DNA of 64,000 bases from Pseudomonadota bacterium. GTDB taxonomy: Bacteria > Myxococcota_A > Polyangia > Polyangiales > Polyangiaceae. Positions 1 to 7,048 of this stretch are shown here, in pieces. Position 1 is the stretch's first letter; every line of letters begins with the position of its first letter. The position numbers and the translations under genes were made by a program. The notes below the pieces were generated by a model that worked only from the letters and a program-made list of their open reading frames with translations, did not search any database and had not been told where the DNA came from. The stretch covers positions 1 to 64,000 of the forward strand of contig JAFAER010000062.1 of the NCBI GenBank assembly GCA_023423895.1, given 5' to 3'.

Positions 1-2
1 GC

Positions 3-1574
3 GGCGTCTCGCTCGTCTACCGCCGCTCGGTCCTCGAGTCGCCGGCGTACCGCCTGAACCACGAAGAGGTGCAGAAGAGCCTCGAAGAGGGCGTGCGCTA
101 CATCGAGAACCTCTCGCCGACGGAGGCCGTCCTCGATCAATTCGGCCACGTGAAGGCGATGAAGTTCCGCCGCATGACGGGTGAGCGCGACGAGGTCGAG
201 CTCCCGGCGCGGACGGTGTGCGTCGCCGCGGGCACGAGCCCTAACACCATGTACGAGAAGGAGTACGAGGGCTCCTTCGCGCTCGACGCGAAGAAGCAGT
301 ACTTCCAGTCCCACACCGCGAAGATCGAGGACGGCAAGGTCGTCCTCGCACCGGCGAGCGGGCGCGATCCCGAGGCATTCTTCACGAGCCACCTGGCCGA
401 AGGCGGGCGCACCGTCTCGTTCTACGGCGACAACCACCCGTATTACGCGGGCAGCGTCGTCAAGGCGATGGCCAGCGCGAAGCACGGATTCCACCACGTT
501 GCGGCGCTCTTCCCGGAGACCGCGAACCTCTCGAGCGTCGACCAGCCAGCACGGGACGAGAAGCTCGCCACGTTCTTTGCCGGGCTCGACGACGCGTTCA
601 TCGCGCGCGTCGTCGAGGTGAACCGCCTCACGAAGACGATCGTCGAGGTCGTCGTGAAGGCGCCGATGGCGGCGCGCAAGTTCAAGCCGGGCCAGTTCTA
701 CCGGCTCCAGAACTTCGAGTCGTTCGCGCCCGTGATCGAGGGCACGAAGCTCGGCATGGAGGGCCTCGCGCTGACCGGCGCGTGGATCGACGAAGAGAAA
801 GGCCTGCTCGGCACGATCGTGCTCGAGATGGGCGGCTCCTCACGCCTCTGCGCTGCGCTCCGTCCGGGCGAGCCGATCATCCTGATGGGCCCGACCGGCA
901 CGCCGACGCACGTGCAGCAGAACGAGGTCGCGCTCCTCTGCGGCGGCGGCCTCGGCAACGCGGTCCTCTTCTCGATCGCCCGCGCGATGAAGGCGCTCGG
1001 CAACACGGTCCTCTACTTCGCCGGCTACAAGAAAGGCGAAGACCTCTTCAAGCAGGACGACATCGAGGCGTATACCGACCAGGTCATCTGGTGCACGGAC
1101 ACCGGCGCCGAGATCGCGCCGCGTCGCCCGCAGGACGCGCACTTCCGAGGCAACATCGTCCAGGCGATGGTCGCCTACGGGAAGGGCGAACTGGGCGAGC
1201 GGAAGGTGAAGATGTCGTCAGTCAATCGCATCATCGCGATCGGCTCGGACCGCATGATGGCCGCGGTGAAAGAGGCGCGCCACGGCGTGCTCGCTCCGCT
1301 GCTCAATCCTCTGCACGTCGCCATCGGCAGCATCAACTCGCCGATGCAGTGCATGATGAAGGAGGTCTGCGCGCAGTGCCTCCAGAAGCACACGGATCCG
1401 AAGACCGGGAAAGAGTCGCTCGTCTTCTCCTGCTTCAACCAGGATCAAGAGCTCGACGCGGTCGACTTCAAGCACCTCAACGACCGCCTTCGCGCCAACT
1501 CGATGCAGGAGAAGGTCGCGAACGCGTGGCTCGATCGCCTGCTCGAGAAGAACCCCGAGCTCCTTCGCATCTGA
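3..1574 (+). CDS. FAD/NAD(P)-dependent oxidoreductase with ferredoxin-reductase-like domain (5' truncated)
   Basis: The frame is open from base 3, upstream of the first possible start (GTG at 69), so the gene begins outside the window. The visible part opens with the end of a pyridine-nucleotide-disulfide oxidoreductase fold (segments VCVAAGTSPNTMY and FYGDNHPYYAGSVVKA). A ferredoxin-NADP reductase-like unit follows, with an FAD-contacting stretch (KFKPGQFYRLQ) and an NAD-binding stretch (LLCGGGLGNAVL). It ends in a PyrK-like cysteine cluster (CMMKEVCAQC, then a Cys about 20 residues later) that probably holds an iron-sulfur centre. The architecture resembles large flavoproteins related to glutamate synthase small subunit or sulfide dehydrogenase. 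It should move electrons between NAD(P)H and another carrier; the substrate cannot be read from this part. Confidence 0.8.
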   Translation, partial: GVSLVYRRSVLESPAYRLNHEEVQKSLEEGVRYIENLSPTEAVLDQFGHVKAMKFRRMTGERDEVELPARTVCVAAGTSPNTMYEKEYEGSFALDAKKQYFQSHTAKIEDGKVVLAPASGRDPEAFFTSHLAEGGRTVSFYGDNHPYYAGSVVKAMASAKHGFHHVAALFPETANLSSVDQPARDEKLATFFAGLDDAFIARVVEVNRLTKTIVEVVVKAPMAARKFKPGQFYRLQNFESFAPVIEGTKLGMEGLALTGAWIDEEKGLLGTIVLEMGGSSRLCAALRPGEPIILMGPTGTPTHVQQNEVALLCGGGLGNAVLFSIARAMKALGNTVLYFAGYKKGEDLFKQDDIEAYTDQVIWCTDTGAEIAPRRPQDAHFRGNIVQAMVAYGKGELGERKVKMSSVNRIIAIGSDRMMAAVKEARHGVLAPLLNPLHVAIGSINSPMQCMMKEVCAQCLQKHTDPKTGKESLVFSCFNQDQELDAVDFKHLNDRLRANSMQEKVANAWLDRLLEKNPELLRI

Positions 1575-1670
1575 CGCGTCGTCGACGGACGCCCTCGGTC
1601 GAGTCGCTCCCGCGCGCGCGTATCCGGCGAACCACCCCCATGGCATGCCGCGGAGCGCGAACGGGGCCGC

Positions 1671-1699
1671 TTGACAGGGCCCACGCTCGACCCGACAAT
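1671..1699 (+). promoter_or_regulatory. Sigma-70-type promoter of the XRE/nucleotidyltransferase module
   Basis: A perfect -35 TTGACA (1671-1676) is followed after 17 bp by GACAAT (1694-1699), which matches four of six -10 positions. Transcription would start near 1706, inside the first operator repeat. A TTG-initiated extension of the XRE gene from 1671 would be encoded by this promoter, which argues for the ATG start at 1752. Confidence 0.6.
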
Positions 1700-1734
1700 T
1701 ATCGAAATATCGATAATCCTATCGATATTCCGAT
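1698..1734. promoter_or_regulatory. Paired inverted-repeat operator
   Basis: ATTATCG-AAATAT-CGATAAT (1698-1717) is a perfect palindrome with 7-bp arms. A second site, ATCG-ATATTC-CGAT (1721-1734), is the reverse complement of the core of the first (1701-1714) with one mismatch. The two cores start exactly 20 bp apart, about two helical turns, so two regulator dimers could bind one DNA face. The pair covers the predicted transcription start and lies 17 bp before the XRE start codon. The most likely ligand is the adjacent XRE protein (inference). Confidence 0.6.
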
Positions 1735-1751
1735 GCGGATCGGCGCAAGTG

Positions 1752-2525
1752 ATGGACATCCTGAAGAAATCCAAGCTCGAGATCGCCAGGAAGGTGCGGT
1801 CACTGCGGCAGGAACGCCGCTGGACGCAGGCTGAGCTCGCGCGCCGTCTCGGGCTGTCGCAGGCTCGGTTCAGCGAAATCGAGCGGGGCGGCGGCTCCTT
1901 CACGGCCGAACAGTTCCTCGCCATCCTGAAGCTCTTCAACGTGGGCGCGAGCCACTTCACGGCGATGCCGCGTGATCCCGACTCCGAGCTGCACAACACG
2001 CTCGCTCGGCTCGGTGCCGAGCACCTCCAGGAAGATCCCGACGTACTTCCGAGCGAAAAGCTCGACACGGTGAACGTCGTCTTGCGCGAGGCGCTCGCCA
2101 CGGGCTCGCCCCGTCTCGTGACGGCAACAGCTCCGGTCCTCGTCCGCAACATCGACCGGGTGAACCTTCCGCGCCTTCGTTCCGAGCTCGCGGCCGTGGG
2201 ACTCGAGCGGCGCCTCGGGTGGCTCCTCGACAACACGGCAGAAGCGATCCGTCAGGAGCTCGCCGCGCCGTCGTTGCCGCGCAGCTGGACCCAGCGGTAC
2301 CGACAGGCCCTCGTCGTCGTCGAAGCCGGGCTCGACATGGATGAGCCCGAAGGAGAGGGGGCATCGGCACGACGGGTCGACATCCTCGAGCCCCACGTCC
2401 GGAGCAGGCAGACGCTCAACGACACCTGGGCCGAGGCGTCGGTCATCTCTCGGCGCTGGGGGATCGCGAGCACGCTCCGTCCCGAGGACTTCGTCCACGC
2501 ATTGAGGTCCGCGCGTGCTGGTTGA
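1752..2525 (+). CDS. XRE-family helix-turn-helix regulator (antitoxin-like)
   Basis: This 257-residue protein has an N-terminal Cro/C1-type HTH; the recognition motif TQAELARRLGLSQARFSEIE lies at about residues 25-44. The remaining 190 residues form an uncharacterised helical region. The ATG at 1752 was chosen because the upstream sequence is promoter and operator. The stop overlaps the next gene's GTG start by 11 bp, so the pair is probably translationally coupled. XRE proteins paired with MNT-fold nucleotidyltransferases are known as type IV-like or MenA/MenT-like toxin-antitoxin modules; this one is unusually long for a simple antitoxin. It probably represses its own promoter through the paired palindromes. 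A chromosomal regulator without a toxin partner remains possible. Confidence 0.7.
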   Translation: MDILKKSKLEIARKVRSLRQERRWTQAELARRLGLSQARFSEIERGGGSFTAEQFLAILKLFNVGASHFTAMPRDPDSELHNTLARLGAEHLQEDPDVLPSEKLDTVNVVLREALATGSPRLVTATAPVLVRNIDRVNLPRLRSELAAVGLERRLGWLLDNTAEAIRQELAAPSLPRSWTQRYRQALVVVEAGLDMDEPEGEGASARRVDILEPHVRSRQTLNDTWAEASVISRRWGIASTLRPEDFVHALRSARAG

Positions 2526-3111
2526 GGAGTTGCTGCGGGCGGTGGATCGCGCATGGCCGAGAACGCGCGGGAAGATCCCACTGCGGATCATCGGCTCGAC
2601 TGCGCTGATGCTCCAGGCCAACTACGTGCGAGGCACGAACGACAGTGACATCGTCACGACGACGGAGCTGACGAAGGAGATCCAGGATCAGCTGATCGCT
2701 TTGGCGGGGCCGAAGACGAAGCTCCACGAGCGATATCGCCTGTATGTGCAGATCGTTCCTGGCGGTCTCCTGTTCCGGCGCCAGAACGTGAAGTGGCATC
2801 CACTGACCAGCTTGAATACCGAGCTGACGTCGTTCCACGTCGAGGTGATGGATGTCGTCGACGTCGTCGTCAGCAAGCTGAAGCGCCTCAGCCCGAATGA
2901 CATCGTCGACATCGAGGCGATGCGGGACCGCGATCTCCTCACGCACGAAGCCGTCGTCGACGTCTTCCGCCACGCTGTCGACTTCACCATGGATGCGAAA
3001 GCCGAGGACCTCCCGAAGTGGCGCGCGAATCTCCATCGCGTCGAACGAGACATCTTCGGAATCGACGACCCGACCGCGATCGAGCTCCCATCCTGGGTAT
3101 GTGACGACTGA
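2515..3111 (+). CDS. DUF6036-like/MNT-superfamily nucleotidyltransferase (putative toxin)
   Basis: The protein has 198 residues with a GTG start inside the end of the XRE gene. Residues 24-48 carry the minimal nucleotidyltransferase signature: an IIGSTALML strand-turn (G27-S28) followed by D43-x-D45 in TNDSDIV. These would bind the NTP and two metal ions. This matches the DUF6036/AbiEii-type families, which commonly sit beside an XRE gene and, in characterised relatives, modify tRNA or protein with nucleotides. The C-terminal half is helical (the stretch around VVSKLKRLSPNDIVD). The 11-bp overlap and single promoter imply fixed stoichiometry with the XRE partner. No toxicity can be inferred directly; a housekeeping nucleotidyltransferase is the alternative. 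Confidence 0.65.
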   Translation: MLVEELLRAVDRAWPRTRGKIPLRIIGSTALMLQANYVRGTNDSDIVTTTELTKEIQDQLIALAGPKTKLHERYRLYVQIVPGGLLFRRQNVKWHPLTSLNTELTSFHVEVMDVVDVVVSKLKRLSPNDIVDIEAMRDRDLLTHEAVVDVFRHAVDFTMDAKAEDLPKWRANLHRVERDIFGIDDPTAIELPSWVCDD

Positions 3112-3200
3112 CCGGCTCCGCTCGCGGATTCCCCCGATCGCGCACGCGCCTCGCCTGATGGCAGTAGCGCGCTCGGGCAGGCTGTGCTGGAGAGAGACCG

Positions 3201-3380
3201 ATGGCGCCTCGCCAGGAGGACTCTCCGGACGACGTCCGCGAGCGCACGAGCGGTGACGTCGGTGACGTCGACATCTCGTTCGTCAGCTCGAGTGGCCGCG
3301 TTCGTCTTGCTGGCACGCTCTCGCGACCTGGTGGCGTTTCGTCCGGCGACGCTGCGCGAACGGATTTCGCCGACCGATGA
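3201..3380 (+). pseudogene. Alpha/beta-hydrolase N-terminal stub, 59 residues
   Basis: A short ORF starts at ATG 3201 behind a good ribosome-binding site (GGAGAGA). The stretch VDISFVSSSGRVRLAGTL resembles the first strands of many alpha/beta hydrolases, but the frame ends 30 residues later, long before any nucleophile elbow. The TGA overlaps the next ATG (ATGA at 3377-3380), so the stub could still serve as a leader that couples translation to the DUF2809 gene. I read it as a decayed hydrolase gene, or less likely a genuine small protein. Confidence 0.4.
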
Positions 3381-3760
3381 GTCGCGGAACGGCGGCGATG
3401 GGGCTCGTGATCACGATTGGGCTCGGGCTCGCGTCCCGGAGCTTCCAGATCGGGATTGCGCTCTGGGACAAGAGCCTGGGGGACGTGCTCTACACCGTGA
3501 TGATCTACTTCCTCGTCGCGATCGCGCGGCCGGACACACGTCCGACCGCGCGAGGGACGATCGCGCTGGCGATCTCGGTCGCCGTCGAGCTGTTCCAGCT
3601 GACGGGGATCCCGCTCGCACTGCCGCGCATCTTGCGGATCGCACTCGGCACCACGTTCGCGTGGCACGACGTGGCCTGCTACGTGGTCGGCGCCGTCGTC
3701 GCGTCGGCCGCTGACCACCTCGTTCGTCGCCGGAGCGGCGCGGTTCGAGGCACACGTTAG
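3377..3760 (+). CDS. DUF2809 family membrane protein
   Basis: This 127-residue protein has about four hydrophobic spans (LVITIGLGLA, LYTVMIYFLVAIA, IALAISVAVELFQL and ACYVVGAVVASA) and a basic C-terminus. The pattern, including an acidic residue in VELFQLTGIP and the FAWHDVACY segment, fits the small DUF2809 family, whose function is unknown. Translation is probably coupled to the upstream stub through the ATGA overlap. It converges with the thioredoxin gene 24 bp downstream. Confidence 0.7.
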   Translation: MSRGTAAMGLVITIGLGLASRSFQIGIALWDKSLGDVLYTVMIYFLVAIARPDTRPTARGTIALAISVAVELFQLTGIPLALPRILRIALGTTFAWHDVACYVVGAVVASAADHLVRRRSGAVRGTR

Positions 3761-3784
3761 CGGCGCGCCTGGTGCTCGCCGGTG

Positions 3785-4123
3785 TCAGCCCGTCGCTGCC
3801 AGGTCGCCGGGCAACAGGCGCAGCAGGGTGCTCATCGACGTCGCGCCCGTGTGCCGGTTGTGCTCCTGTCCGCCGACGAACGAGATGACGGTCGGAAGCG
3901 CCCGGACCCGGTAGCGCGCCGCGATCGCGGCCGACTCGTCTGCGTCGACTTTCAGAACACGCACCTTGTCGCCCTGCTGCTCGGCGAGCTTCTCGACGAT
4001 CGGCTCCATCGCCCGGCACGGGCTGCACCAGGCTGCGGTGAAGTCGAGGAGGACGGGAACGGGGGAGTTCAGCACGTCCTGGTCGAAGGTGGACTCGTCG
4101 ATCATCGGGATGGTCTTGCTCAT
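3785..4123 (-). CDS. Thioredoxin
   Basis: This 112-residue protein has a single thioredoxin fold. The active site is W32-C-S-P-C36, with Ser in place of the usual Gly in CGPC, and the cis-proline lies at P77 (RALPTV). Length and fold match cytosolic thioredoxin with no signal peptide, so it should reduce disulfides in the cytoplasm using thioredoxin reductase. The CSPC dipeptide may shift its redox potential. The start at 4123 faces the sigma-factor gene across an 84-bp divergent promoter region, which may be shared. Confidence 0.88.
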   Translation of the reverse strand: MSKTIPMIDESTFDQDVLNSPVPVLLDFTAAWCSPCRAMEPIVEKLAEQQGDKVRVLKVDADESAAIAARYRVRALPTVISFVGGQEHNRHTGATSMSTLLRLLPGDLAATG

Positions 4124-4207
4124 GACCCGACAGGTCGCCGTAGCGCGCGTTCTTACGCGAAAGCAAAAAGACGATCGAACATGTAAGAAGCCAGTCGGAC
4201 AGGACCT

Positions 4208-4729
4208 ATGCTCGAAGACGTCTTGGATCCCATCACAGCGCTTTCCGACCTCATCCGTGAGCAGCGTGGCCTGCTCGTGCGCGTTGCACGGCGCGAAGGC
4301 CTCTCGGCGGAGGACGCGATCGAATGCGCCCAGGAGGGGCTCTCGACGTTCCTCCAGGTCCTCCAGCGCGGTGAGGCGCCGGCCGACCGCGCCGAATGGG
4401 CGCCGTACGTCGTGACCGTCGTGAAGAACGCGGCACGCAACCGGCGCCGCCGGCATCACGTCGCGTTGCCTCACGAGGAACTCGAGGGCTCGGACGCGGC
4501 GTCCGACGAGGCCTCGGCGGAGGACCTCCTCGCGCAGGCGGAGGAGCACGTGCGCCTCCGCGCGTGTGTCGAGCGGCTCTGTGGAACGCAGAAGTCCGTC
4601 GTGATGCTGCGTTTGCTCGAGGAGCGCCGAGGGGAAGACGTCGCCGCGGTGCTCGGCATCACGCGCGGCCACGTCGACGTGCTGCTGCATCGAGCGAAGC
4701 TGTCGCTTCGCGAGTGTATGGCCGAGTAG
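4208..4729 (+). CDS. ECF-type RNA polymerase sigma factor
   Basis: This 173-residue protein has a sigma-70 region 2-like N-terminal half (SAEDAIECAQEGLSTFLQV, residues about 35-55) with an Arg-rich end to region 2 (NRRRRHH). The C-terminal region 4 helix-turn-helix spans about residues 120-168 (VAAVLGITRGHVDVLLHRAK). The size is typical of ECF sigma factors. No anti-sigma gene is adjacent; the downstream gene is convergent. It is divergent from thioredoxin, so redox-responsive control is possible but unproven. Confidence 0.8.
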   Translation: MLEDVLDPITALSDLIREQRGLLVRVARREGLSAEDAIECAQEGLSTFLQVLQRGEAPADRAEWAPYVVTVVKNAARNRRRRHHVALPHEELEGSDAASDEASAEDLLAQAEEHVRLRACVERLCGTQKSVVMLRLLEERRGEDVAAVLGITRGHVDVLLHRAKLSLRECMAE

Positions 4730-4752
4730 CGGTTGCCGCCGGAGCGAAGCCC

Positions 4753-5844
4753 TCACTTCACGACGGCCGTGCGCGTGGCGCAGCCGAAGAGGACCTCCAT
4801 CTGCCCTGGGCTCGTCTTGACCGACGCGCAGCTCGCGTCGCAGAGGACGATGCGCTTCGGCGCCTGCGGATCGTCATAGCGCCAGCCGCTGCCCCCGTTG
4901 CACGACGGGTTGTACGCCAGCGAATCGGCGCCGCTGCCGGACTCGTACACGACGTTGACCCGATCGCGATCGAGCTCTTGTCCCGCAGGAGGCGGCGGGA
5001 TCGCGTAGTCGCAGGCGAGCGCCGACTGACGGATCGCTTGGATGGCCGCGAGGAAGTCCTGCTGGATCTGCTCCGGGCTGATCGTGTCGACGATGAACGC
5101 ATCTTTGGTGCCGCCGCCAGACGCGATCTCTTGCAGACTCGTGAGCTCGTCGCCCACGCCGATGACGTACGTCGGAACCGCGTTCGCCGCCGTCGACGCG
5201 AGCTCTTTCACGGCGGCGACCGAGTTACCCGTGCACATGGAGTCCGGCAGGCCGTCCGTGACGAGCACGACCGCGATCTTGCCGTCCTTCGCCTGCGCCG
5301 CCGCGACCTCCTGGGCGTAGCCGATCGCGCCTTCCAGCGCGGCCCGGGTCGGCGTGTCTCCGTTCGGGACTTGCGCGTCGAGGCTCGCCCCCAGCGCGGC
5401 GCTGGGCAATTCCGTCATGGCGACGTTCGGAGCCTTGTACGCGTTGCCGTCGCAGGAATACGCGTCTCGATCGGGGAAGAAGGAGAGCGACGCGAACACG
5501 CCTTTCGACTCGGAGGCCTCGAAAAAGGCCTTGGATGCAGCTCTTGCCGCGTCCCACTTCGGCGTGCCGTTCGCGGTCATGCTCCCGGAGCGGTCGAACA
5601 TGAACACGAGGTAGACCGGCCGCGCTTCCGCAGTGCTCGTCTGTGTGGCGCAGCTCTGGAAGTCTGCCGCCCCGCCCGCGCGGTCACCCTCACCGGCAGC
5701 GGGATCGCCGAGCCGGCCGTGCGACGCTTCTCGATCGTCGGGCGATGATGGTTTGGGAAACGACGAAGAAGGCTCGGACGATTCGCATGCGACGAGCATC
5801 GTCCCGACGACTGCGAGCCCGAGCGACAGCTTGATGAAGGACAT
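4753..5844 (-). CDS. VWA-domain lipoprotein
   Basis: The protein has 363 residues from the ATG at 5844, which has a GGAGG ribosome-binding site. The signal peptide ends in lipobox LVAC with Cys20, and a Ser/Pro-rich linker follows. A von Willebrand factor A domain starts at about residue 75 with a complete MIDAS site: D84-x-S86-x-S88 (DRSGSM), a threonine in GDTPTRAA and an aspartate in VTDGLPD. The C-terminal third is Cys-containing (C-D-Y, SCNGGSGW, CDASCASVK). It is probably exposed on a membrane surface and binds a ligand through a divalent cation. The family is common in myxobacteria, with no defined role. Confidence 0.8.
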   Translation of the reverse strand: MSFIKLSLGLAVVGTMLVACESSEPSSSFPKPSSPDDREASHGRLGDPAAGEGDRAGGAADFQSCATQTSTAEARPVYLVFMFDRSGSMTANGTPKWDAARAASKAFFEASESKGVFASLSFFPDRDAYSCDGNAYKAPNVAMTELPSAALGASLDAQVPNGDTPTRAALEGAIGYAQEVAAAQAKDGKIAVVLVTDGLPDSMCTGNSVAAVKELASTAANAVPTYVIGVGDELTSLQEIASGGGTKDAFIVDTISPEQIQQDFLAAIQAIRQSALACDYAIPPPPAGQELDRDRVNVVYESGSGADSLAYNPSCNGGSGWRYDDPQAPKRIVLCDASCASVKTSPGQMEVLFGCATRTAVVK

Positions 5845-6299
5845 CGAATTGCCTCCGCAACGCACCTCGGCTGCATGCGCCGGGCGGCGTTGTCGCCCAG
5901 CGCATGGTTGAGCTGACGACTACGAGCTCATGAGCTGCAGCGTGCGTGCCGGCAGAGGTCGCGAACGCGCGCTCGGGCGAATGCTCCCGTTCTCGCCCAT
6001 GCGCGGCGCGAGGGTGGGCTCACGTCGTGGCGGGAGCGCCCGCTACGGCAGCAACGGCGCGCACGCCGAGAGGAGCCGCGGTACGCGGACGCGAGCATCT
6101 GGGCCCGCCGAGCTGCGCCTCGGCGCAGGGCATACCCGTACGACGCTGCGACGCCGGTCTCGTCGCGAGCGGGAGAGCGCGCAGCCGAGGGGAGAGCGGG
6201 CAGGGAGAGCGGGCAGGGAGAGCGGGCAGGGGCCTCGACAGCGGCATTCGACAGCTCTCGTTCTCCTTCTGGCCGAATTGTTGTAGAGGTGCGCTCCAC
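5845..6299. other. Intergenic region with a tandem repeat
   Basis: No convincing gene lies here. It holds the divergent promoters of the VWA lipoprotein and the DUF72 gene and the 13-bp repeat array at 6190-6228. A GAGGTG ribosome-binding site precedes the ATG at 6300. Confidence 0.5.
6190..6228. repeat. Three tandem copies of a 13-bp unit
   Basis: GGGAGAGCGGGCA occurs at 6190-6202, 6203-6215 and 6216-6228 without change, about 70 bp before the DUF72 start. A degenerate copy precedes the array. Confidence 0.85.
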
Positions 6300-7046
6300 A
6301 TGGCGACCCGGGTGCACATCGGATCGAAGGAGCTGCGCGGCGAGCTCGCGGCGTACGCGAAGCGGTTCGACCTGCTTGAAGTGCGGGGGGTGGATGCGGC
6401 GAACCTTCGCCAGGCTCCGAGCGCGGCGACGCTTCGCCGCTGGCGCAAGGCGGTGCCGCCGCAGTTCGAGTTCGCGGTCGTCGCAGGTCCGAACGTCGGG
6501 AAGCTGAAGCCCACGGACGCCTTCGAGAAAGAGCTCGAGGCGATGCTGGAGACGGCGAAGATCCTCGAGGCTCGCCTGTTCGTGGTCCCCACGTCTCCGG
6601 ACGTGACGCCGAGCAAGCTCCAGCGTGACCGGTTCGAGAAGCTCCTCGACCGCCTTCCGCGCGACGTGTCGACGATCGCCTGGGAGCCGAGCGGCCTCTG
6701 GGAGCACGAGGACGCGGCCGTCCAGGCGAGGAAGTGGGGCGTCGTGCTGTCCGTCGACCCCACGCGCGACATCGTTCCGGTGGGTCCCGTCGCGTTCGCT
6801 CGTCTGCGTGCGCTCGGCGGTACGCGTGCGTACAGCACCGCGGCGCTCGAGAAGGTCGCCGCGGCGATCGGCGATCGGCGCGAGGTCTACGTCGTGATCG
6901 AGACGGCCGGCGCGCTGAAGGAAGCCAAGACGCTTCGCCGCCTCGTTCGCGAGGCGAGCTCTCGGAAGACGGGGGGCCTCACGCGGCTCGTTCGTCCGCG
7001 AGGGGCGCCGCTCGCGATCGAAGAAGACGACGAGCAGGACGAATAG
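6300..7046 (+). CDS. DUF72 domain protein
   Basis: This 248-residue protein has the TIM-barrel-like DUF72 pattern: an N-terminal strand ending in FDLLEVRGVDA, then a segment of the form RRWRKAVPPQFEFAVV, followed by repeated strand/helix units (LFVVPTSPDVTP, IAWEPSGLWE). The ATG at 6300 was chosen for its ribosome-binding site and because homology begins there. The family is widespread; structural similarity to phosphoesterase barrels suggests an enzyme, but no substrate is established. The next gene starts 2 bp after the stop, so the two are co-transcribed. Confidence 0.75.
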   Translation: MATRVHIGSKELRGELAAYAKRFDLLEVRGVDAANLRQAPSAATLRRWRKAVPPQFEFAVVAGPNVGKLKPTDAFEKELEAMLETAKILEARLFVVPTSPDVTPSKLQRDRFEKLLDRLPRDVSTIAWEPSGLWEHEDAAVQARKWGVVLSVDPTRDIVPVGPVAFARLRALGGTRAYSTAALEKVAAAIGDRREVYVVIETAGALKEAKTLRRLVREASSRKTGGLTRLVRPRGAPLAIEEDDEQDE

Positions 7047-7048
7047 CA

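Noticed and set aside
1671..1751. Upstream TTG start extending the XRE protein by 27 residues
   Set aside because: The extension is encoded by TTGACA, the -10 element and the paired palindromes; regulatory DNA is the better reading.
5946..6299. N-terminal extension of the DUF72 protein
   Set aside because: The upstream frame is Arg/Ala-rich shadow sequence that includes the 13-bp repeats; a ribosome-binding site and the family homology both begin at 6300.
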